Part shown: positions 23,672-35,600 of the stretch, one piece after another | How the letters are laid out: each line of letters starts with the position of its first letter | How positions within the stretch are numbered: position 1 is the first letter of the stretch | Translations under genes and position numbers: made by a program | Source of the DNA: Tenrec ecaudatus | Taxonomy: Eukaryota; Chordata; Mammalia; Afrosoricida; Tenrecidae | Length of the DNA stretch: 64,000 bases | Assembly (NCBI RefSeq): GCF_050624435.1 | Contig: NC_134535.1 | Coordinates: 125,165,731-125,229,730 of the forward strand | Reading direction: 5' to 3' | Notes under the pieces: model-generated | Databases searched by the model: none | Seen by the model: only the letters and a program-made list of their open reading frames with translations | What the model was told of the DNA's origin: nothing

Positions 23672-23985
23672 GATCCCTGGCGGTGCAGTGGTTAAGTACT
23701 CAGGGAACACTGAAAGGTCAGCAGTTTGAAACCATCTGCTGTTCCTTTGGACCCGATGTGGCTGTCTGCTTCTGAACGGATCACAATTGATAATGTATCA
23801 ATGCGGTGGCTAGGTGGCACCAATTACTACTAGACTACTAACTTAAAGATCTCATTCAGAAGTGCCCTCGAAAAAAGACCTGGTAATTTAGCCCTGAAAT
23901 ATCAGTCACTGGAAATCCTTGCGATCACAGTGCTATTGTGGCACATATGGAGTCTCCGTGAGTTGGAATCAAGTCGACAGCAACT
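23672..23985 (+). mobile_element. AfroSINE, probably composite
   Basis: 5' end TCCCTGGCGGTGCAGTGGTTAA (tRNA A-box side), B-box-like GTTTGAAACC, then a second 3' part GAGTTGGAATCAAGTCGACAG. At about 310 bp it is longer than a single AfroSINE. Confidence 0.78.
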
Positions 23986-24454
23986 GGTTTAACATAGTAA
24001 TGTTAATCTACTGATTATGATGACTACACTGTGTTACTCAGGATAATATTCTTGTATATAGGAAATATGCACTAAAGTATTTGGGGTGATAGGGCACCAG
24101 ACCTATAATTTACTACTTTCAAATGTTTCAGGAGCAAAAAAAGTTTTTGTCCTTGTACTTTTTCTGTTTGCAGTTGTTAAAAAAATGAAAAAGAAAAGAG
24201 AGAGAAAAAAAGCCAAAAGTCTTGTGAGGTTCAATAGTTACACCCATAACTTCCTTTGGAAGCGTGTCTCTTTTGGTCTTTTAGGCTCAGGAAGGAGGTT
24301 CAGTCTGATGGCATGCTTTGCACATCCCTTTGCCCTGAACCCACAGTCACTCCCCAAGACCTTTCTTCTGGACTTAAGGACTTAACGGCTATCAGTGATC
24401 TTCACATTGAAGCCCATTCTGACCATGGATATTGCTTCAGGCTGATAGATTCAG

Positions 24455-24960
24455 ACTTTGAGGGTCAGTCAAAAAGTCTTGCCACAAAATCATAGACACT
24501 TTTATTAAACAACAACAACCATAAAAAAGCAGGCTGTGAAATTATTTTCGACACATCCTCCATCTAGTTCTATTCATTTGGGAAGGTGGGCTTTCCTCTA
24601 AGCCTTCCTGAAAGAATTTTGTGTTCCATGATCTACACTCCATCAAAATGTCAGGTTGGGCATTCTCAAGGTACTCAGATTGGGTTCCTTTAAAATGTTC
24701 TTTGAGTTTTGGGAAGAAACAGAAGGCTGAAGTAGGGAGGATGGGATAAGGTTTTCCAAAGAAATCCTCAAAGGTAGCCCTGGCTACTTTTGAAGGATGA
24801 ACAGGTGTGTTTTGAAGGAAAAAATTAATTTGGCACAATACAGTTCTCAATTTTCTTAAAACTTTTCCCTAATAACCACTCTCACGATTGTCTTGCGTTC
24901 TTTGAGAAATTTATTAAGATTACCCCTTTGTAACACCCCCCCATAATAATCATAACCTAT
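24455..24960 (-). pseudogene. mariner transposase C-terminal fossil
   Basis: Terminal repeat-like GGGTCAGTCAAAAAGTCTTG at about 24461, then on the minus strand a 102-codon open stretch with the mariner C-terminal pattern FFPKLKEHFKGTQSE and KFFQEGLEE. The N-terminal HTH and first catalytic Asp region are gone or broken. Inactive. Confidence 0.75.
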
Positions 24961-25038
24961 GAACTGAACTCTACTTTGAATTGAACGAGCCCCACAGACC
25001 CCATCAGAAGTCACTATTTTTTACTTCATCATTTAAAC

Positions 25039-25233
25039 CAGGGGATCTCAACCCTCCTAATGCCGTGACCCTTCAATACAGTTCCTCATGTTGTGGTGAC
25101 CGCCCAACCATAAAATGATTTTTGTTGATACTTCATAACTGTAATTTTGCTACTGTTATGAATTGGGCAACCCAGGTGAAAGGGTCATTTGACCCCCCCA
25201 AAGGGGTCAAGACCCACAGAGTGAGAACCGCTG
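25039..25233 (+). mobile_element. SPIN hAT, short internally deleted copy
   Basis: 195 bp from CAGGGGATCTCAACCC to GTGAGAACCGCTG. Both SPIN ends are present, with the middle removed after TACTGTTATGAAT. Flanking 8-mers (ATTTAAAC, CTTTCAAA) are only partly alike. Confidence 0.88.
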
Positions 25234-25439
25234 CTTTCAAAGAAGGTTTCCCAACAAGCTAAGACATGTGTACTGCTAAGAAAATTTATCTGCAATCATC
25301 TACTGATCACAAAGACATGTTTTGCTTGGAGAAAAACCCATGCATCTTTATATTCTTGTAGCAATACATTTGGAATCATCCTTGTACATTAGGTGTACAT
25401 TAGATGATATTAGTGGCAGTGTGTTTTCTTAGTCTTACC

Positions 25440-25660
25440 ATGTTGTTATTGTTGGAGTGTGCTGTTAATCCTCACTCATAGCAACCTTACATCACAGAGT
25501 TGAACTTCTCAAAGCGTTTGTTCAGTTCTGATCTCAATGGGAGCAGATCACCCGGTAGGTATTTTGTCCCCAAGAGCAGTTGGGTGGGGCCAACTTGCCA
25601 ATCTTTGGGTTAGTAGCTGAGCTTTGTGTCACCAGTGGTCTGTTCTAATCCATAATGATT
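25440..25660 (-). mobile_element. AfroSINE, antisense, diverged
   Basis: CACTCATAGCAACCTTAC ... AGAGTTGAAC ... TAGTAGCTGAGC is the complement of a decayed AfroSINE about 390 nt upstream of the CLEC4A ATG. Confidence 0.65.
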
Positions 25661-25723
25661 TGAATTTCATTCTTTCTGAGTAAATTTAGAGAACATATTT
25701 TCAGTAAAGAATCTTTAACCACC

Positions 25724-25755
25724 TGGTTCCTCTTTCCCTTTTCTTCCTGTTTCTT
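25724..25755 (-). promoter_or_regulatory. purine-rich ETS/PU.1-like stretch upstream of CLEC4A
   Basis: On the minus strand this stretch reads as repeated GGAA/GAGGAA cores about 300 nt before the CLEC4A ATG. PU.1 sites are common in myeloid promoters, so it is a plausible control element, but short purine tracts are frequent by chance. Confidence 0.2.
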
Positions 25756-26050
25756 TCTTCACCCTCTGAGTCCCCACTTTGAGCAATTTGTTTAGAGTAT
25801 GTTTAAAGGCTGTGGTTCTCCCCATACCGATCCTGGGAACGGATTCTCTCTGTGTACTGAGTGCTGATGCTGAAGTTTTAATTTTTCTCCACGTACTTCT
25901 CCATAGTATCTGCCTACTAGGAGGTTTCTGTTTTGTGACTGGGTTATAGGAAGTATCAAAATTTGCCACATGCTTTGTTCTCATTTCTAAAGTATCCTAA
26001 GGAAAGGGTGAAACAACATTTCTGAAGAAAGCAGCCGGTCTCTTCTCATC

Positions 26051-26117
26051 ATGGCTTCGGAGATCACCTATGCTGAAGTAAAGTTCAAAAATGAATCCAA
26101 GTCAGAGCCTCCTGCAG
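26051..26117 (+). CDS. CLEC4A: CLEC4A coding exon 1 (cytoplasmic ITIM)
   Basis: Starts at the ATG in context CATCATGG and encodes 22 codons plus one base (phase 1), ending GCAG before GTAAG. It carries the ITIM with Tyr7. The start is chosen because the peptide matches the CLEC4A N-terminus from its first residues. Confidence 0.95.
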
Positions 26118-29100
26118 GTAAGAAACCTTTCTTGGTGGACAGAGTTAGGGATGAGATAAAGAATAAAAAGAAGGGTGTGGGGAGAGAGCACTAGAACGGA
26201 TTGTGATGATATATATACAACTGTTTTTCAAAGCAATTTAACCATGGAAGTGTATGATATACAAATATCATATCAAGAAAACTACTACATAAAAGATAAG
26301 AAACCAAATTTGACCAATGGATACCATAGGGGAGAAAGTGTTGCTTAGGGGGAGTTGAGTTTATGTTAATGGTGGTGGAATAATTTGGAAAAGGATATAA
26401 AAGATGGTTGCATAATACAAAGAGTATAATTAATGACACAGAATTATACATATAGAAGTTGCTGAATTGTAGAATGTTCTGTTGTGTGTATTTTTTCACA
26501 ATTAAAAACAATACATGAATAATAACATACAAGGGAGAATAATATTTTTAGAAATGAATGTGGTGATAATTGTACAAATCTTGATATGATTGAATTATTG
26601 AATTGCATGACTTGTAGATGAAGTGCTAATAAGCTGGTTTTTAAAAAGAGAATCAAAAAAAGATATTCATGTTATAAACAAGATATAATGAACATGAATT
26701 GTTGGTTCTGTGAGTGACCAGGACTGCAAATGCTGAGGATTCCGATAAGATTGCGTGCTCTGTAAATAGGCATGAAGGGACTGTGTTGTTAAATGATCGT
26801 GAAAAAGGATCTGAGGACCTTATCTTTTGCCATAACTCTAATGACTGTGAGAAAACGAAGGTGTGAGATTTCAGCTACAGTCTCAATGTAAGGAAAGTGC
26901 TAGTAATCCTGAGCAAACTTTGCCCCTGGGCCTTCTGGGACTCAGAGGGGCTGGAGGCAACAGCTTGTAAAACCATATCTGATTCAAACACATGGTTTCT
27001 TAATGTACTGATGTGCTTTGGGTGGAGAATGTTGATGTTGTATATTTAGTATTGGACTGGCGTGAAATAAAAAAATGATGGTAGATAAAAGGTTAGAGAT
27101 TCTAACAAAGTTAGTACCTTCAATCTTCAGGGAAATTTTCCCCCCTGAAACCAGAAAATCCATTGCACATTGTATTTCCCAAATAGGCTCAGTTAGGCTT
27201 GGGAGTTGACAAGTGGTCATTTGAGTGGCACACATGGTATGTTATATGTGGAGCAAAAGATATTAAAAGGACAAAACCAAATAAAATAAAATAAAAGAAC
27301 AAAACCAAATAAACAAGGGTCAGGATTGCTCAAGTTTTTCGAAAGCATCTCTCTGGAGATATGAACAAGCATGAAAGGAAACTCTTTTCTCTCTTAAAAA
27401 TGTTTGACCATTATCTTATACATGTAATGGTGTTCATTCTAGAAAAAGCTATTAAAATTGATGTATGTATGGATTGTGATAAGATTTGTATGAACCCCTA
27501 ATAAAATTATTAAAAAGAAAAAGAAATTAACTAGCAATGCACAAATATTTAAATTATACTTAATCTTGTTGCTCTTAGGTGCCATCAGCTCTATTCTGTC
27601 TCTTAGTGACCCTGTACACTAATGAGCAGACACTGCCCAGGGCTGCGCCACCCTCACAATTGTTGCTGTATTTGAGCCCCTTTCTGCATCCTTGATGCTA
27701 ATCCATCTCACTGGTCCTCTGCATTACAAAGCAAAATATCCTTTTCCAAGGATTGGTCCCTTCTAATGATATGTTCAATCTTACCATGCAGAAAGAACCA
27801 CCATTTACATTGTAGCATACATCCCACAAGATAGAAATACATGTAAATATGTATATGTCACTTTTACAAATATGAGGTCATATTATATGATATGGAGGGC
27901 TCTCCGGTCATTTGATGATATAACTTTCAGAAAGCGATTCTTACCTATGAAGGAATTGACCTTAATCTACAGAAATTATCCAGGATGATTGTAAAGATTT
28001 AGCTGCTGTAGAATTACTTCCAGTCCCTGACAACTGGCCAAAGGTTGGCAATTTGAACTGACCCAGAGGCATCTTGGAAGACAGGCCTGTTGATATTTTC
28101 AAAAGGTCACGACCTTGAAACTCTGCTGAGCAGTTCTGCACTGCACATCTGAGGCTGCCAGGAGTTTGAATCCACTTGAAAGCATCTCACAGCACCAACA
28201 GCATTTTTCAGTTTTTAAAGATGGGAAAATTTACAGCTATTTAAACGTGTAGCAAATTTTCATATGACCATGAGAGTGATAAAGAACAAAATATGGTGTT
28301 ATAAAAATATTCATAAGACAGTATAGAGGAAAATAGCATTCTCAAAACTAGTATTTATGATGTATCAATCACGTGGGAAAATTTTGATTTCAAAAAATGC
28401 TGGAAGACAGAAAAAATAATAGAAATAATTATTTCTATGATAGGAATCTTCACTATTATTTAATTTTCTAAAGTTTCTACAATAAACATCCTCATTCCTT
28501 TTTTACAAAACATCATTATTTCTTTCACATTCCTTTGCCTATGATCATGCCAAATGTTCTGCAATTAGTAATTGTGTGTCGTCCAAAAAAGGGAAGAGAG
28601 GGATGAGGAAGCATGTATGGAATTTATTGCTGACAAATCTAATTTGGTTTTCCCTTCAGCTCTCAAAGAGAAGACAAGTCCTCACCAAGGCAACCCGGGT
28701 TTTCCCAAGAAGCTTCTTGTCTCATTGCTGATCCTGCTGCTGTTATTGGCAATCTCCTTCTTAATTGCTTTTATAAGTAAGTATTCCACTTGAATCAAGG
28801 AATTGTCTCATTTCCATGAAAAGAGGGTACCTATTAGATCTTGACATTTTTTTTAAAACATCTTATTAGGGGCTCATACAACTCTTATCACAATCCATAC
28901 ATCAATTGTATAAAGCACATCTGTACATTCTTTGCCCTAATCATTTTCTTTTTTTTCCTTTTCTTTTTTTTACAATTTATTAGGGGCTCATACAACTCTT
29001 ATCACAATCCACACATATACATACAGCAATTGTATAAAGCACATCTGTACATTCTTTGCCCTAATCACTCTGAAAGCATTTGCTCTCCACCCAAGCCCTC

Positions 29101-29618
29101 TGCATCAGGTCCTCCCTTTTTCCCCCTCCCTCCCTCTCCTCCCTCCCTCATGAGCCCTTGATAATCCACAGATTGTTATTTTGTCATATCTTGCCCTATT
29201 CGGAGTCTCCCTTCCCCCCCTTCTCTGCCGTCCATCTCCCAGGGAGGAGGTCACATGTGGATCCTTGTAATCAGTTCCCCCTTTCCAACCCACTCACCCT
29301 CCACTCTCCCAGCATTACCCCTCACACCCCTGGTCCTGAAGGTATCGTCCACCCTGGGTTCCCTGTGCCTCCAGCTCCCATATACACCAGTGTACAACCT
29401 CTGCCCTATCCAGTCCTGCAAGGTAGAATTCGGATCATGGTAGTTGGGGGGAGGAGGCATCCAGGATCTGGGGGAAAGCTGTATTCTTCATCGGTACTAC
29501 ATCGCACCCTGACTGACCCGTCTCCTCTCCTAAACCCTTCTATGAGAGGATCTCCAGTGGTCGACATTTGGGCCTCGGGTCTCCACACTGCACTTCCCCC
29601 CTTCATTCACTATGGTAT

Positions 29619-29672
<54 letters not shown>

Positions 29673-32600
29673 TCTCTTTTTTTTTTGCATGATGCCTTAT
29701 ACCTGGTTAGATCTTGACATTTAACAAACAATGAGCTTATTAAAAAATCTGGAGAAGTTTCCTCTGAGAGACATAATTATTGGGAACATAAAGGGGATTT
29801 TGAGGATTCAGAGTAGTGCAGTGGGTAAAGCGCTTGTTTACTAACTCAGAGGTCTGCATTTGAACCCACCTGGGGCCCTGTAGGAGACGAGGGGACAACC
29901 TGCTTTCATTGTAGTTCTAGGGTTGCATGCTCATGGGGCAAGTGTACTCTGTGTTAGGGTCACTATGAGTTGGAGATTATTAGATAGTAGTACGTTTGAT
30001 TTGATTTGATTGGGGATTTTTTCCTTCGCCTGCCTTTTGTTGTTCTGTTTAAAATTAATGGAGTCCACCCTATTTACTATTTTTAAAAATAATGGAGTGT
30101 ACTCTATTAAAGAGATTGAAGAACATATGTGTAAGCATGTATGTGTGTATTGTTGAGTAAAATCTTTGAGTACTAGCTCTACATTAGACAAAGTACCCAT
30201 AGAATTAAGAATTAATCTGTATTACCTTAGTAACATTTATTAAGGCCAACCCTGTTTGAGGACACAAAATTATACTTTGGGATGAACAAGTGGGCAACAG
30301 GAAACTACCAGGGAGAGTTCTCCATTGAATTTTCATCTGATTATTTTTGCCTTGCAGAATATTATGTAAATTCCAAAACCCAAGTTAGCAAAGAGGCAAA
30401 TTTCTGCATATCTTGACCTGCAAGAATTTGGCTAGTTTTTTAAAGATATAAGGCAAGTGTATATTTGGATAGATTATATTCATGCATTTGGTCATTCAGT
30501 AAGCAGTGATGGGCAGCTAGTCTGTATGTTAGACATTGTGGTCAATCGGAAAGGCCAGCCCGAGGCAAAAACAACAAAGAGCCAAAAACCCAAACAGCCC
30601 CTTGGTCTCAAGAACTACAGAGGATGGTGGTAGAGGTAGCCAAATGAAGCAGTGGTTATGTGTAGTGAGTGCTTATTGGAAGTTAAGTACAGGAGACTTG
30701 AATGGGCTTCCCAAAGGAATTGACATCTGGACTCAGTTAAGCAGGGAGTGAAGAGCAGGTCCTGAAAAGAGCTGTGTGGATACAGAGATGTGAAAGAGCA
30801 TGGCAGATTTGGGGCAGATAAGTATGGATGGAAGAAACATAAGGCGCTAAGTGAGCAACTGTGAGATGAAGCTGTAGATAAAGGAAATAAGCAAGGCTCA
30901 GGTCATGAAGTTCTAAGAACTCAATATTTTCTTTCCTGAAGTGATTATATCAAATATCTTAATTTTTTTTAGTAAATCGCTTTTTTGGGGACTCTTACAG
31001 CTCACAGCTCTTATAACAACCCATACATCAGTTATATCTAGCATATTTGTACATATGTTGCCATCATCATTTCCAAAACATTTTCTTTATACTTGAGTGC
31101 TTGGTATCAGTTCCTCTTTTCCCTTCTCTCCCCTCCCACCCTTGTGAACCCTTGATAATTTATACATTATTTTTATTTTCATATTTTACACCGTCCGCTG
31201 TCTCCCTTCACCCACGTTTCTGTTTTCATCCTCCTTGGGGAGGGGAGGGTTGTATGTCGATCATTGTGATCAGCTCCCCTTTTTGTCCCCTTCTACCCTT
31301 ACCTTTCCTCTACCCTCATGGTATCGTTACTCTCATTATTGGTCCTGAGGGGTTTATCTGTGTCTTGGGGTTTATGGGTCTAGGGATCTTATCTGAACCA
31401 GTTGTACCAGTTATCTTTTGGTGAAACTACAACACTTTTTAACTTATGATTCTGTGGGTTGCCAATTAGGGCTAGGCTCAATTGGGTGGTTCTTTTGATG
31501 CTAGCTGGGCTCACTCCTGCCTATGCAGTCAGATGCCAGCTTCTGAGATTTGGTTAGATATTGGCTGCAATAATTAGGCAATTATTTAGCAGGATAGCCT
31601 GAAATTTTACACATGGAAACTTCCAGGCTTCCAGGAATGAAAATATAGGTAAACAAAGTCTCTTGAAACTTGAGACTGGCACATTGTTACTTCTGACACT
31701 TTCTACTGGCCAGAGGAAGTCATGAGGACAGTCCAGTACCAAAGCGTGAAGAAATAAACCTCATGTTTTATAGGAGAAGCTCCAAAATCACATTAAAAAC
31801 GGGTCTACAAGAAAGGATGGAGAATTGTGGCAAGGTACTCAATGTGTTACAGTCATATAGAGCTATTAAATAATTTTGATCAGGAGAGTGACACAAACAT
31901 GAATGATAAAAATATACTTTTGAGTGGGTGAAGGGAGACACTGGATAGTATAAGACATGACAAAATAATAATAGTTTATAAATGATCAAGGGTTCATGAG
32001 AGTGGGGGCAGGGATGGAGGGGGAAAATAGGGAGCTGATACCAAGGGTTCAAGTAGAAAGCAAATGTTTTGAGAATGATGATGGCAAAAAATGTATACAT
32101 GTGCTTGACACAATGGATGTATATATAGATCGTGGTAAGAGTTGTACGAGTCCCCAATAAAATGATTATATATATATATATATAAGCTTTTGGCAGAACA
32201 ACATGGATACATGGTTAAAATTGGAGAATAGAAGGTACGATAGTTTATTGTGCCAGCCTGGCCGATAAACACAAGTAGGATTAACTGAAGGGCAGAGGGA
32301 TAAATGGCTTGGTGAGCCTCCCCTTGCTTGTTCTGTGCCTCAGTTTAAAGGGGTACACTACCTGTGGGGTGCCTAGCCTGTAGACTGTGTCACTGTAAGT
32401 TGAGGTCCCTTTAATCCCACAGGATTGGAATGTTCGTTTCTGGAGCTGGGGACCGACAGTTGATGACAGTTGGGGACCGGCCTTGCTGTTTGCTGCCTGG
32501 ATATATATATAGCCCAACTCTCTCCACAGTAGGGGACTGGCAACTGGCGGCTCTCAAGCCTTAAAGGACTGCTAGTGTCTCACTGCTTTATAATTTAACT

Positions 32601-35600
32601 GTTAATTTCTTGTATTATCTATCTGTATATAATTTAACGGTTCATTTCTTGTATTATATATCTATCTTTATAAATATATTTATATATAATTACTAGCAAT
32701 CTGGTTTGTCTCTCTAGAGAACCCTGTCCAACACAGAAGGCTAATTTATTAATTCAATTGAGAAAGTGTAAGAGCTTGAACTACGGCTAGCAATACTGAG
32801 AGGAAAACATCTATTAAAAAATGATAGTACAAAAAAAAGATAGTACGGAAATAGAATCATGGGAATTGATCTCTTGTGAATATTTAGTTTTGGGGCGAAG
32901 GGAAGTATGACTCTAAGTTTCTGCCTTGGTAAGCCTACAGACCATGAAGTTATTCAGAGTTGACAGTACAGGATGAGTAGACGATTTGGGCTGGAAGGCA
33001 GTGATTCAGTTTGGAACATGTTTTGATATGACCGTAGGAACTGCAAATGGACATATCTAATGGAAGTCACAGTTTTCTGAATTTTCAGAGAGAAGCCTGA
33101 GATTTGGAAGTCCTGTATGGACAGGTAGCACTCGAAGCATGGTAGGTGATGGTAGGCAATGGTAATGATAGGTAATTGATGTAGGTAGGAAATAGGTAAT
33201 GGTAAGTAATAGACGATATCATGGAGGGAGAAGATTTAGTTTTAGAAGAGGCATACAGCTGAAACTCTGGGGAATTTCGAAGAGGTGACTAGAGGAATAG
33301 GAGATTTTGTAAGGACATAAGGAGCAGCAGTGGGAGAGATTAAAGCAAAGGCAGAAAAGAAAGGTGTCTCGGAGATAAAGGGAAGGGAGCTCACCCCCAA
33401 AAAAACTAATCCAAACCTCTCTCATCTAACACATGCCGACTCATAGTGACCCCACAGGACTGGGTAGAACTGCCTTCCTGAGTTTCCCAGACGGTCACTC
33501 CTTCTGCCAGCAGAAAGCTCCATATTTTCTCCCAGAGAACAGCTGTTGTTTCCTACTTGTTGACCCTGCAGTTAGCAGTCGTAGGCTCAGTCACCACCAC
33601 ATCACCAGGGAGGAACAAGAATCCAGCATCCTGGAAGGTCGGATAGGAACAGAACTAGTACGTGGACTTCGGATGCACCCTCTAAGATGCAGGTTCCCAA
33701 ACGTATCCGACCTATTTATTGCCCCCTTTAAAAACCAAAACTTACTCAGGCCCTCTTGGGAATTAAAAACTTTTGTACGATAGCCCACAATCCAGGTTAC
33801 CTCCTAGAAATATCTGTATTTGTCGTGTCCGTGCCTCATTCTAGCGCCAAACAGGGGGCAGCTTTACCCCCTTGGGCAACGCTGCCGAGGGGTTACCGAC
33901 AGACAGCTCCTGGCAAGCGCAAGGCTAGCGCAGTGCTGGAAGCAGAAGTCAGAATGTGGCGAGTCAAGAAGTAGATAGAACACAAAGAGGGATAGAAAGG
34001 GGGAAACTAAGTGTCTAGAGAGGATGGCAATTTTAATTTTAATTGGAAAGACCGGAGCCAACGAGTCCTGGACTGGAGAAAGCTGAGACATTGGGAGGAA
34101 AAGGATTATGTTCTCCTGGTCAGTGTGGCTGTTTCTCCAACCTCATCCAGAATTCTCGAGAATTAGCTGCATCGTTTCCCTGAAAGGTCATTGTTGGGTA
34201 TAACTGAAACCGACGTGCGGATGGATGTTTGATTACTTGCCCCCACCCTAAGGTTTAGCTCTTGTCTGGATTCTACCCTTAGTCTTGAAATAGAATAAAA
34301 TCGATTCTAACAGAACTGTGGCGTGCTTCTTCAGCAACTGATCATCCTGAAGGAGTCTCCCGTTTCAAACTCAGTGAATTAAGATTTTGTTGGTGGTGGC
34401 GTAATGAGAATTCTCTTTTCCACAGCCCGGATCTCGCTATTCTAGTAACGGAGTCTTTGTAGATTTTCTTCCTCTACATAACGCAAGAAAGTAGAGATCT
34501 GACACTACCAGGGAATTAAATGGCCTTTATTCCTTTTTCCAGTTTTCTTTCAACGATATTCTCTACTTCTTAAAGAAAAAAAGAAGACAATAGAAGTGTC
34601 TTCTTTTGACAAAGTGACATGTGAGAAAACGTATTCGATGGTGAAAGGTAAAAATTAATATGCTTATAATTTACCTATCTAAACTCTATAAAAGATCCCA
34701 AATCAATATTTCCAATTAGAATTCTAGGCAGCTAATCCAAGAAGTTGAATTGCATGATTATTTTAAGCATTACATGTAAAAAAGCTAAATTCATAATCAA
34801 GAGAGCAGACGCTTAATGGGAAAAAGTTTACAATGCTTTAAAATTTATTCAGCCTTCATCTCTTTCTGAAATTTCTGTGCACACTTATCTTTTTCTCACA
34901 CAACAGTTAAGACATATTCTCACAGAAAGACTTGATCTATATGTGTTTAAGAAAACATGAAATATGCATCAAACTGATCTGAGGAATAATGAAATTATTT
35001 TTACAGGGTTTTGCTTCTGGGAATTGGAATTGATGCTAGGAAGAGAGAAAAAACTTGCAGTTTTTGTCACCTAATTTTGTTTGATGGTAATTTTATTATG
35101 GTGTGAATTAATTTTTTAATAGAGAGGCTTTATGAAAAAAAAGAGCAGCCCTTGCTTTTGGTGGCATTGAAATGGAACTCCAGGAATTAGTACCTTGTAT
35201 TTTAGCTTGTCCTTAAGTAAGGGAATGGAATCCTTTTAATTTAAAGCCAATCCAGCCATTTTTCCAATAAATAGTGGACAATATTTTTGGAAATGGGGTT
35301 TTTTATTTATAGCACAATGTTAGCATGGGTACTAGTTCAAGAAGATCCAGTTGTTTCTACATTTTCAAAAATTCCTTTTGCATTTATGTGAGGCAGGATG
35401 GGAAGAGAAAAGGGAAATCTTTAGAAACTGGGAGTTATTTACAGTTTGGTGGAATGAAGGGCAACAGCTTTTGTGTTCTATAAATTCTGATTACCACAGG
35501 GATCCTTATTTATCCTCAGGTAAATGCTCCTTCCATTGTCGGGTACATCCGTAATGAGCAACAATGATTTTTAGTTGTTTCTTAAGAGTAGTAGCTGTTC

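Noticed and set aside
23672-23730. tRNA gene
   Set aside because: A- and B-box-like text belongs to a tRNA-derived AfroSINE, with no cloverleaf.
28572-28659. in-frame upstream extension of CLEC4A exon 2 with its own ATG
   Set aside because: Lies before a good acceptor and does not match CLEC4A; exon 1 with the ITIM supplies the true start.
29080-29724. 214-codon open frame
   Set aside because: Same L1 3' UTR, running into a CA microsatellite (His-Thr run).
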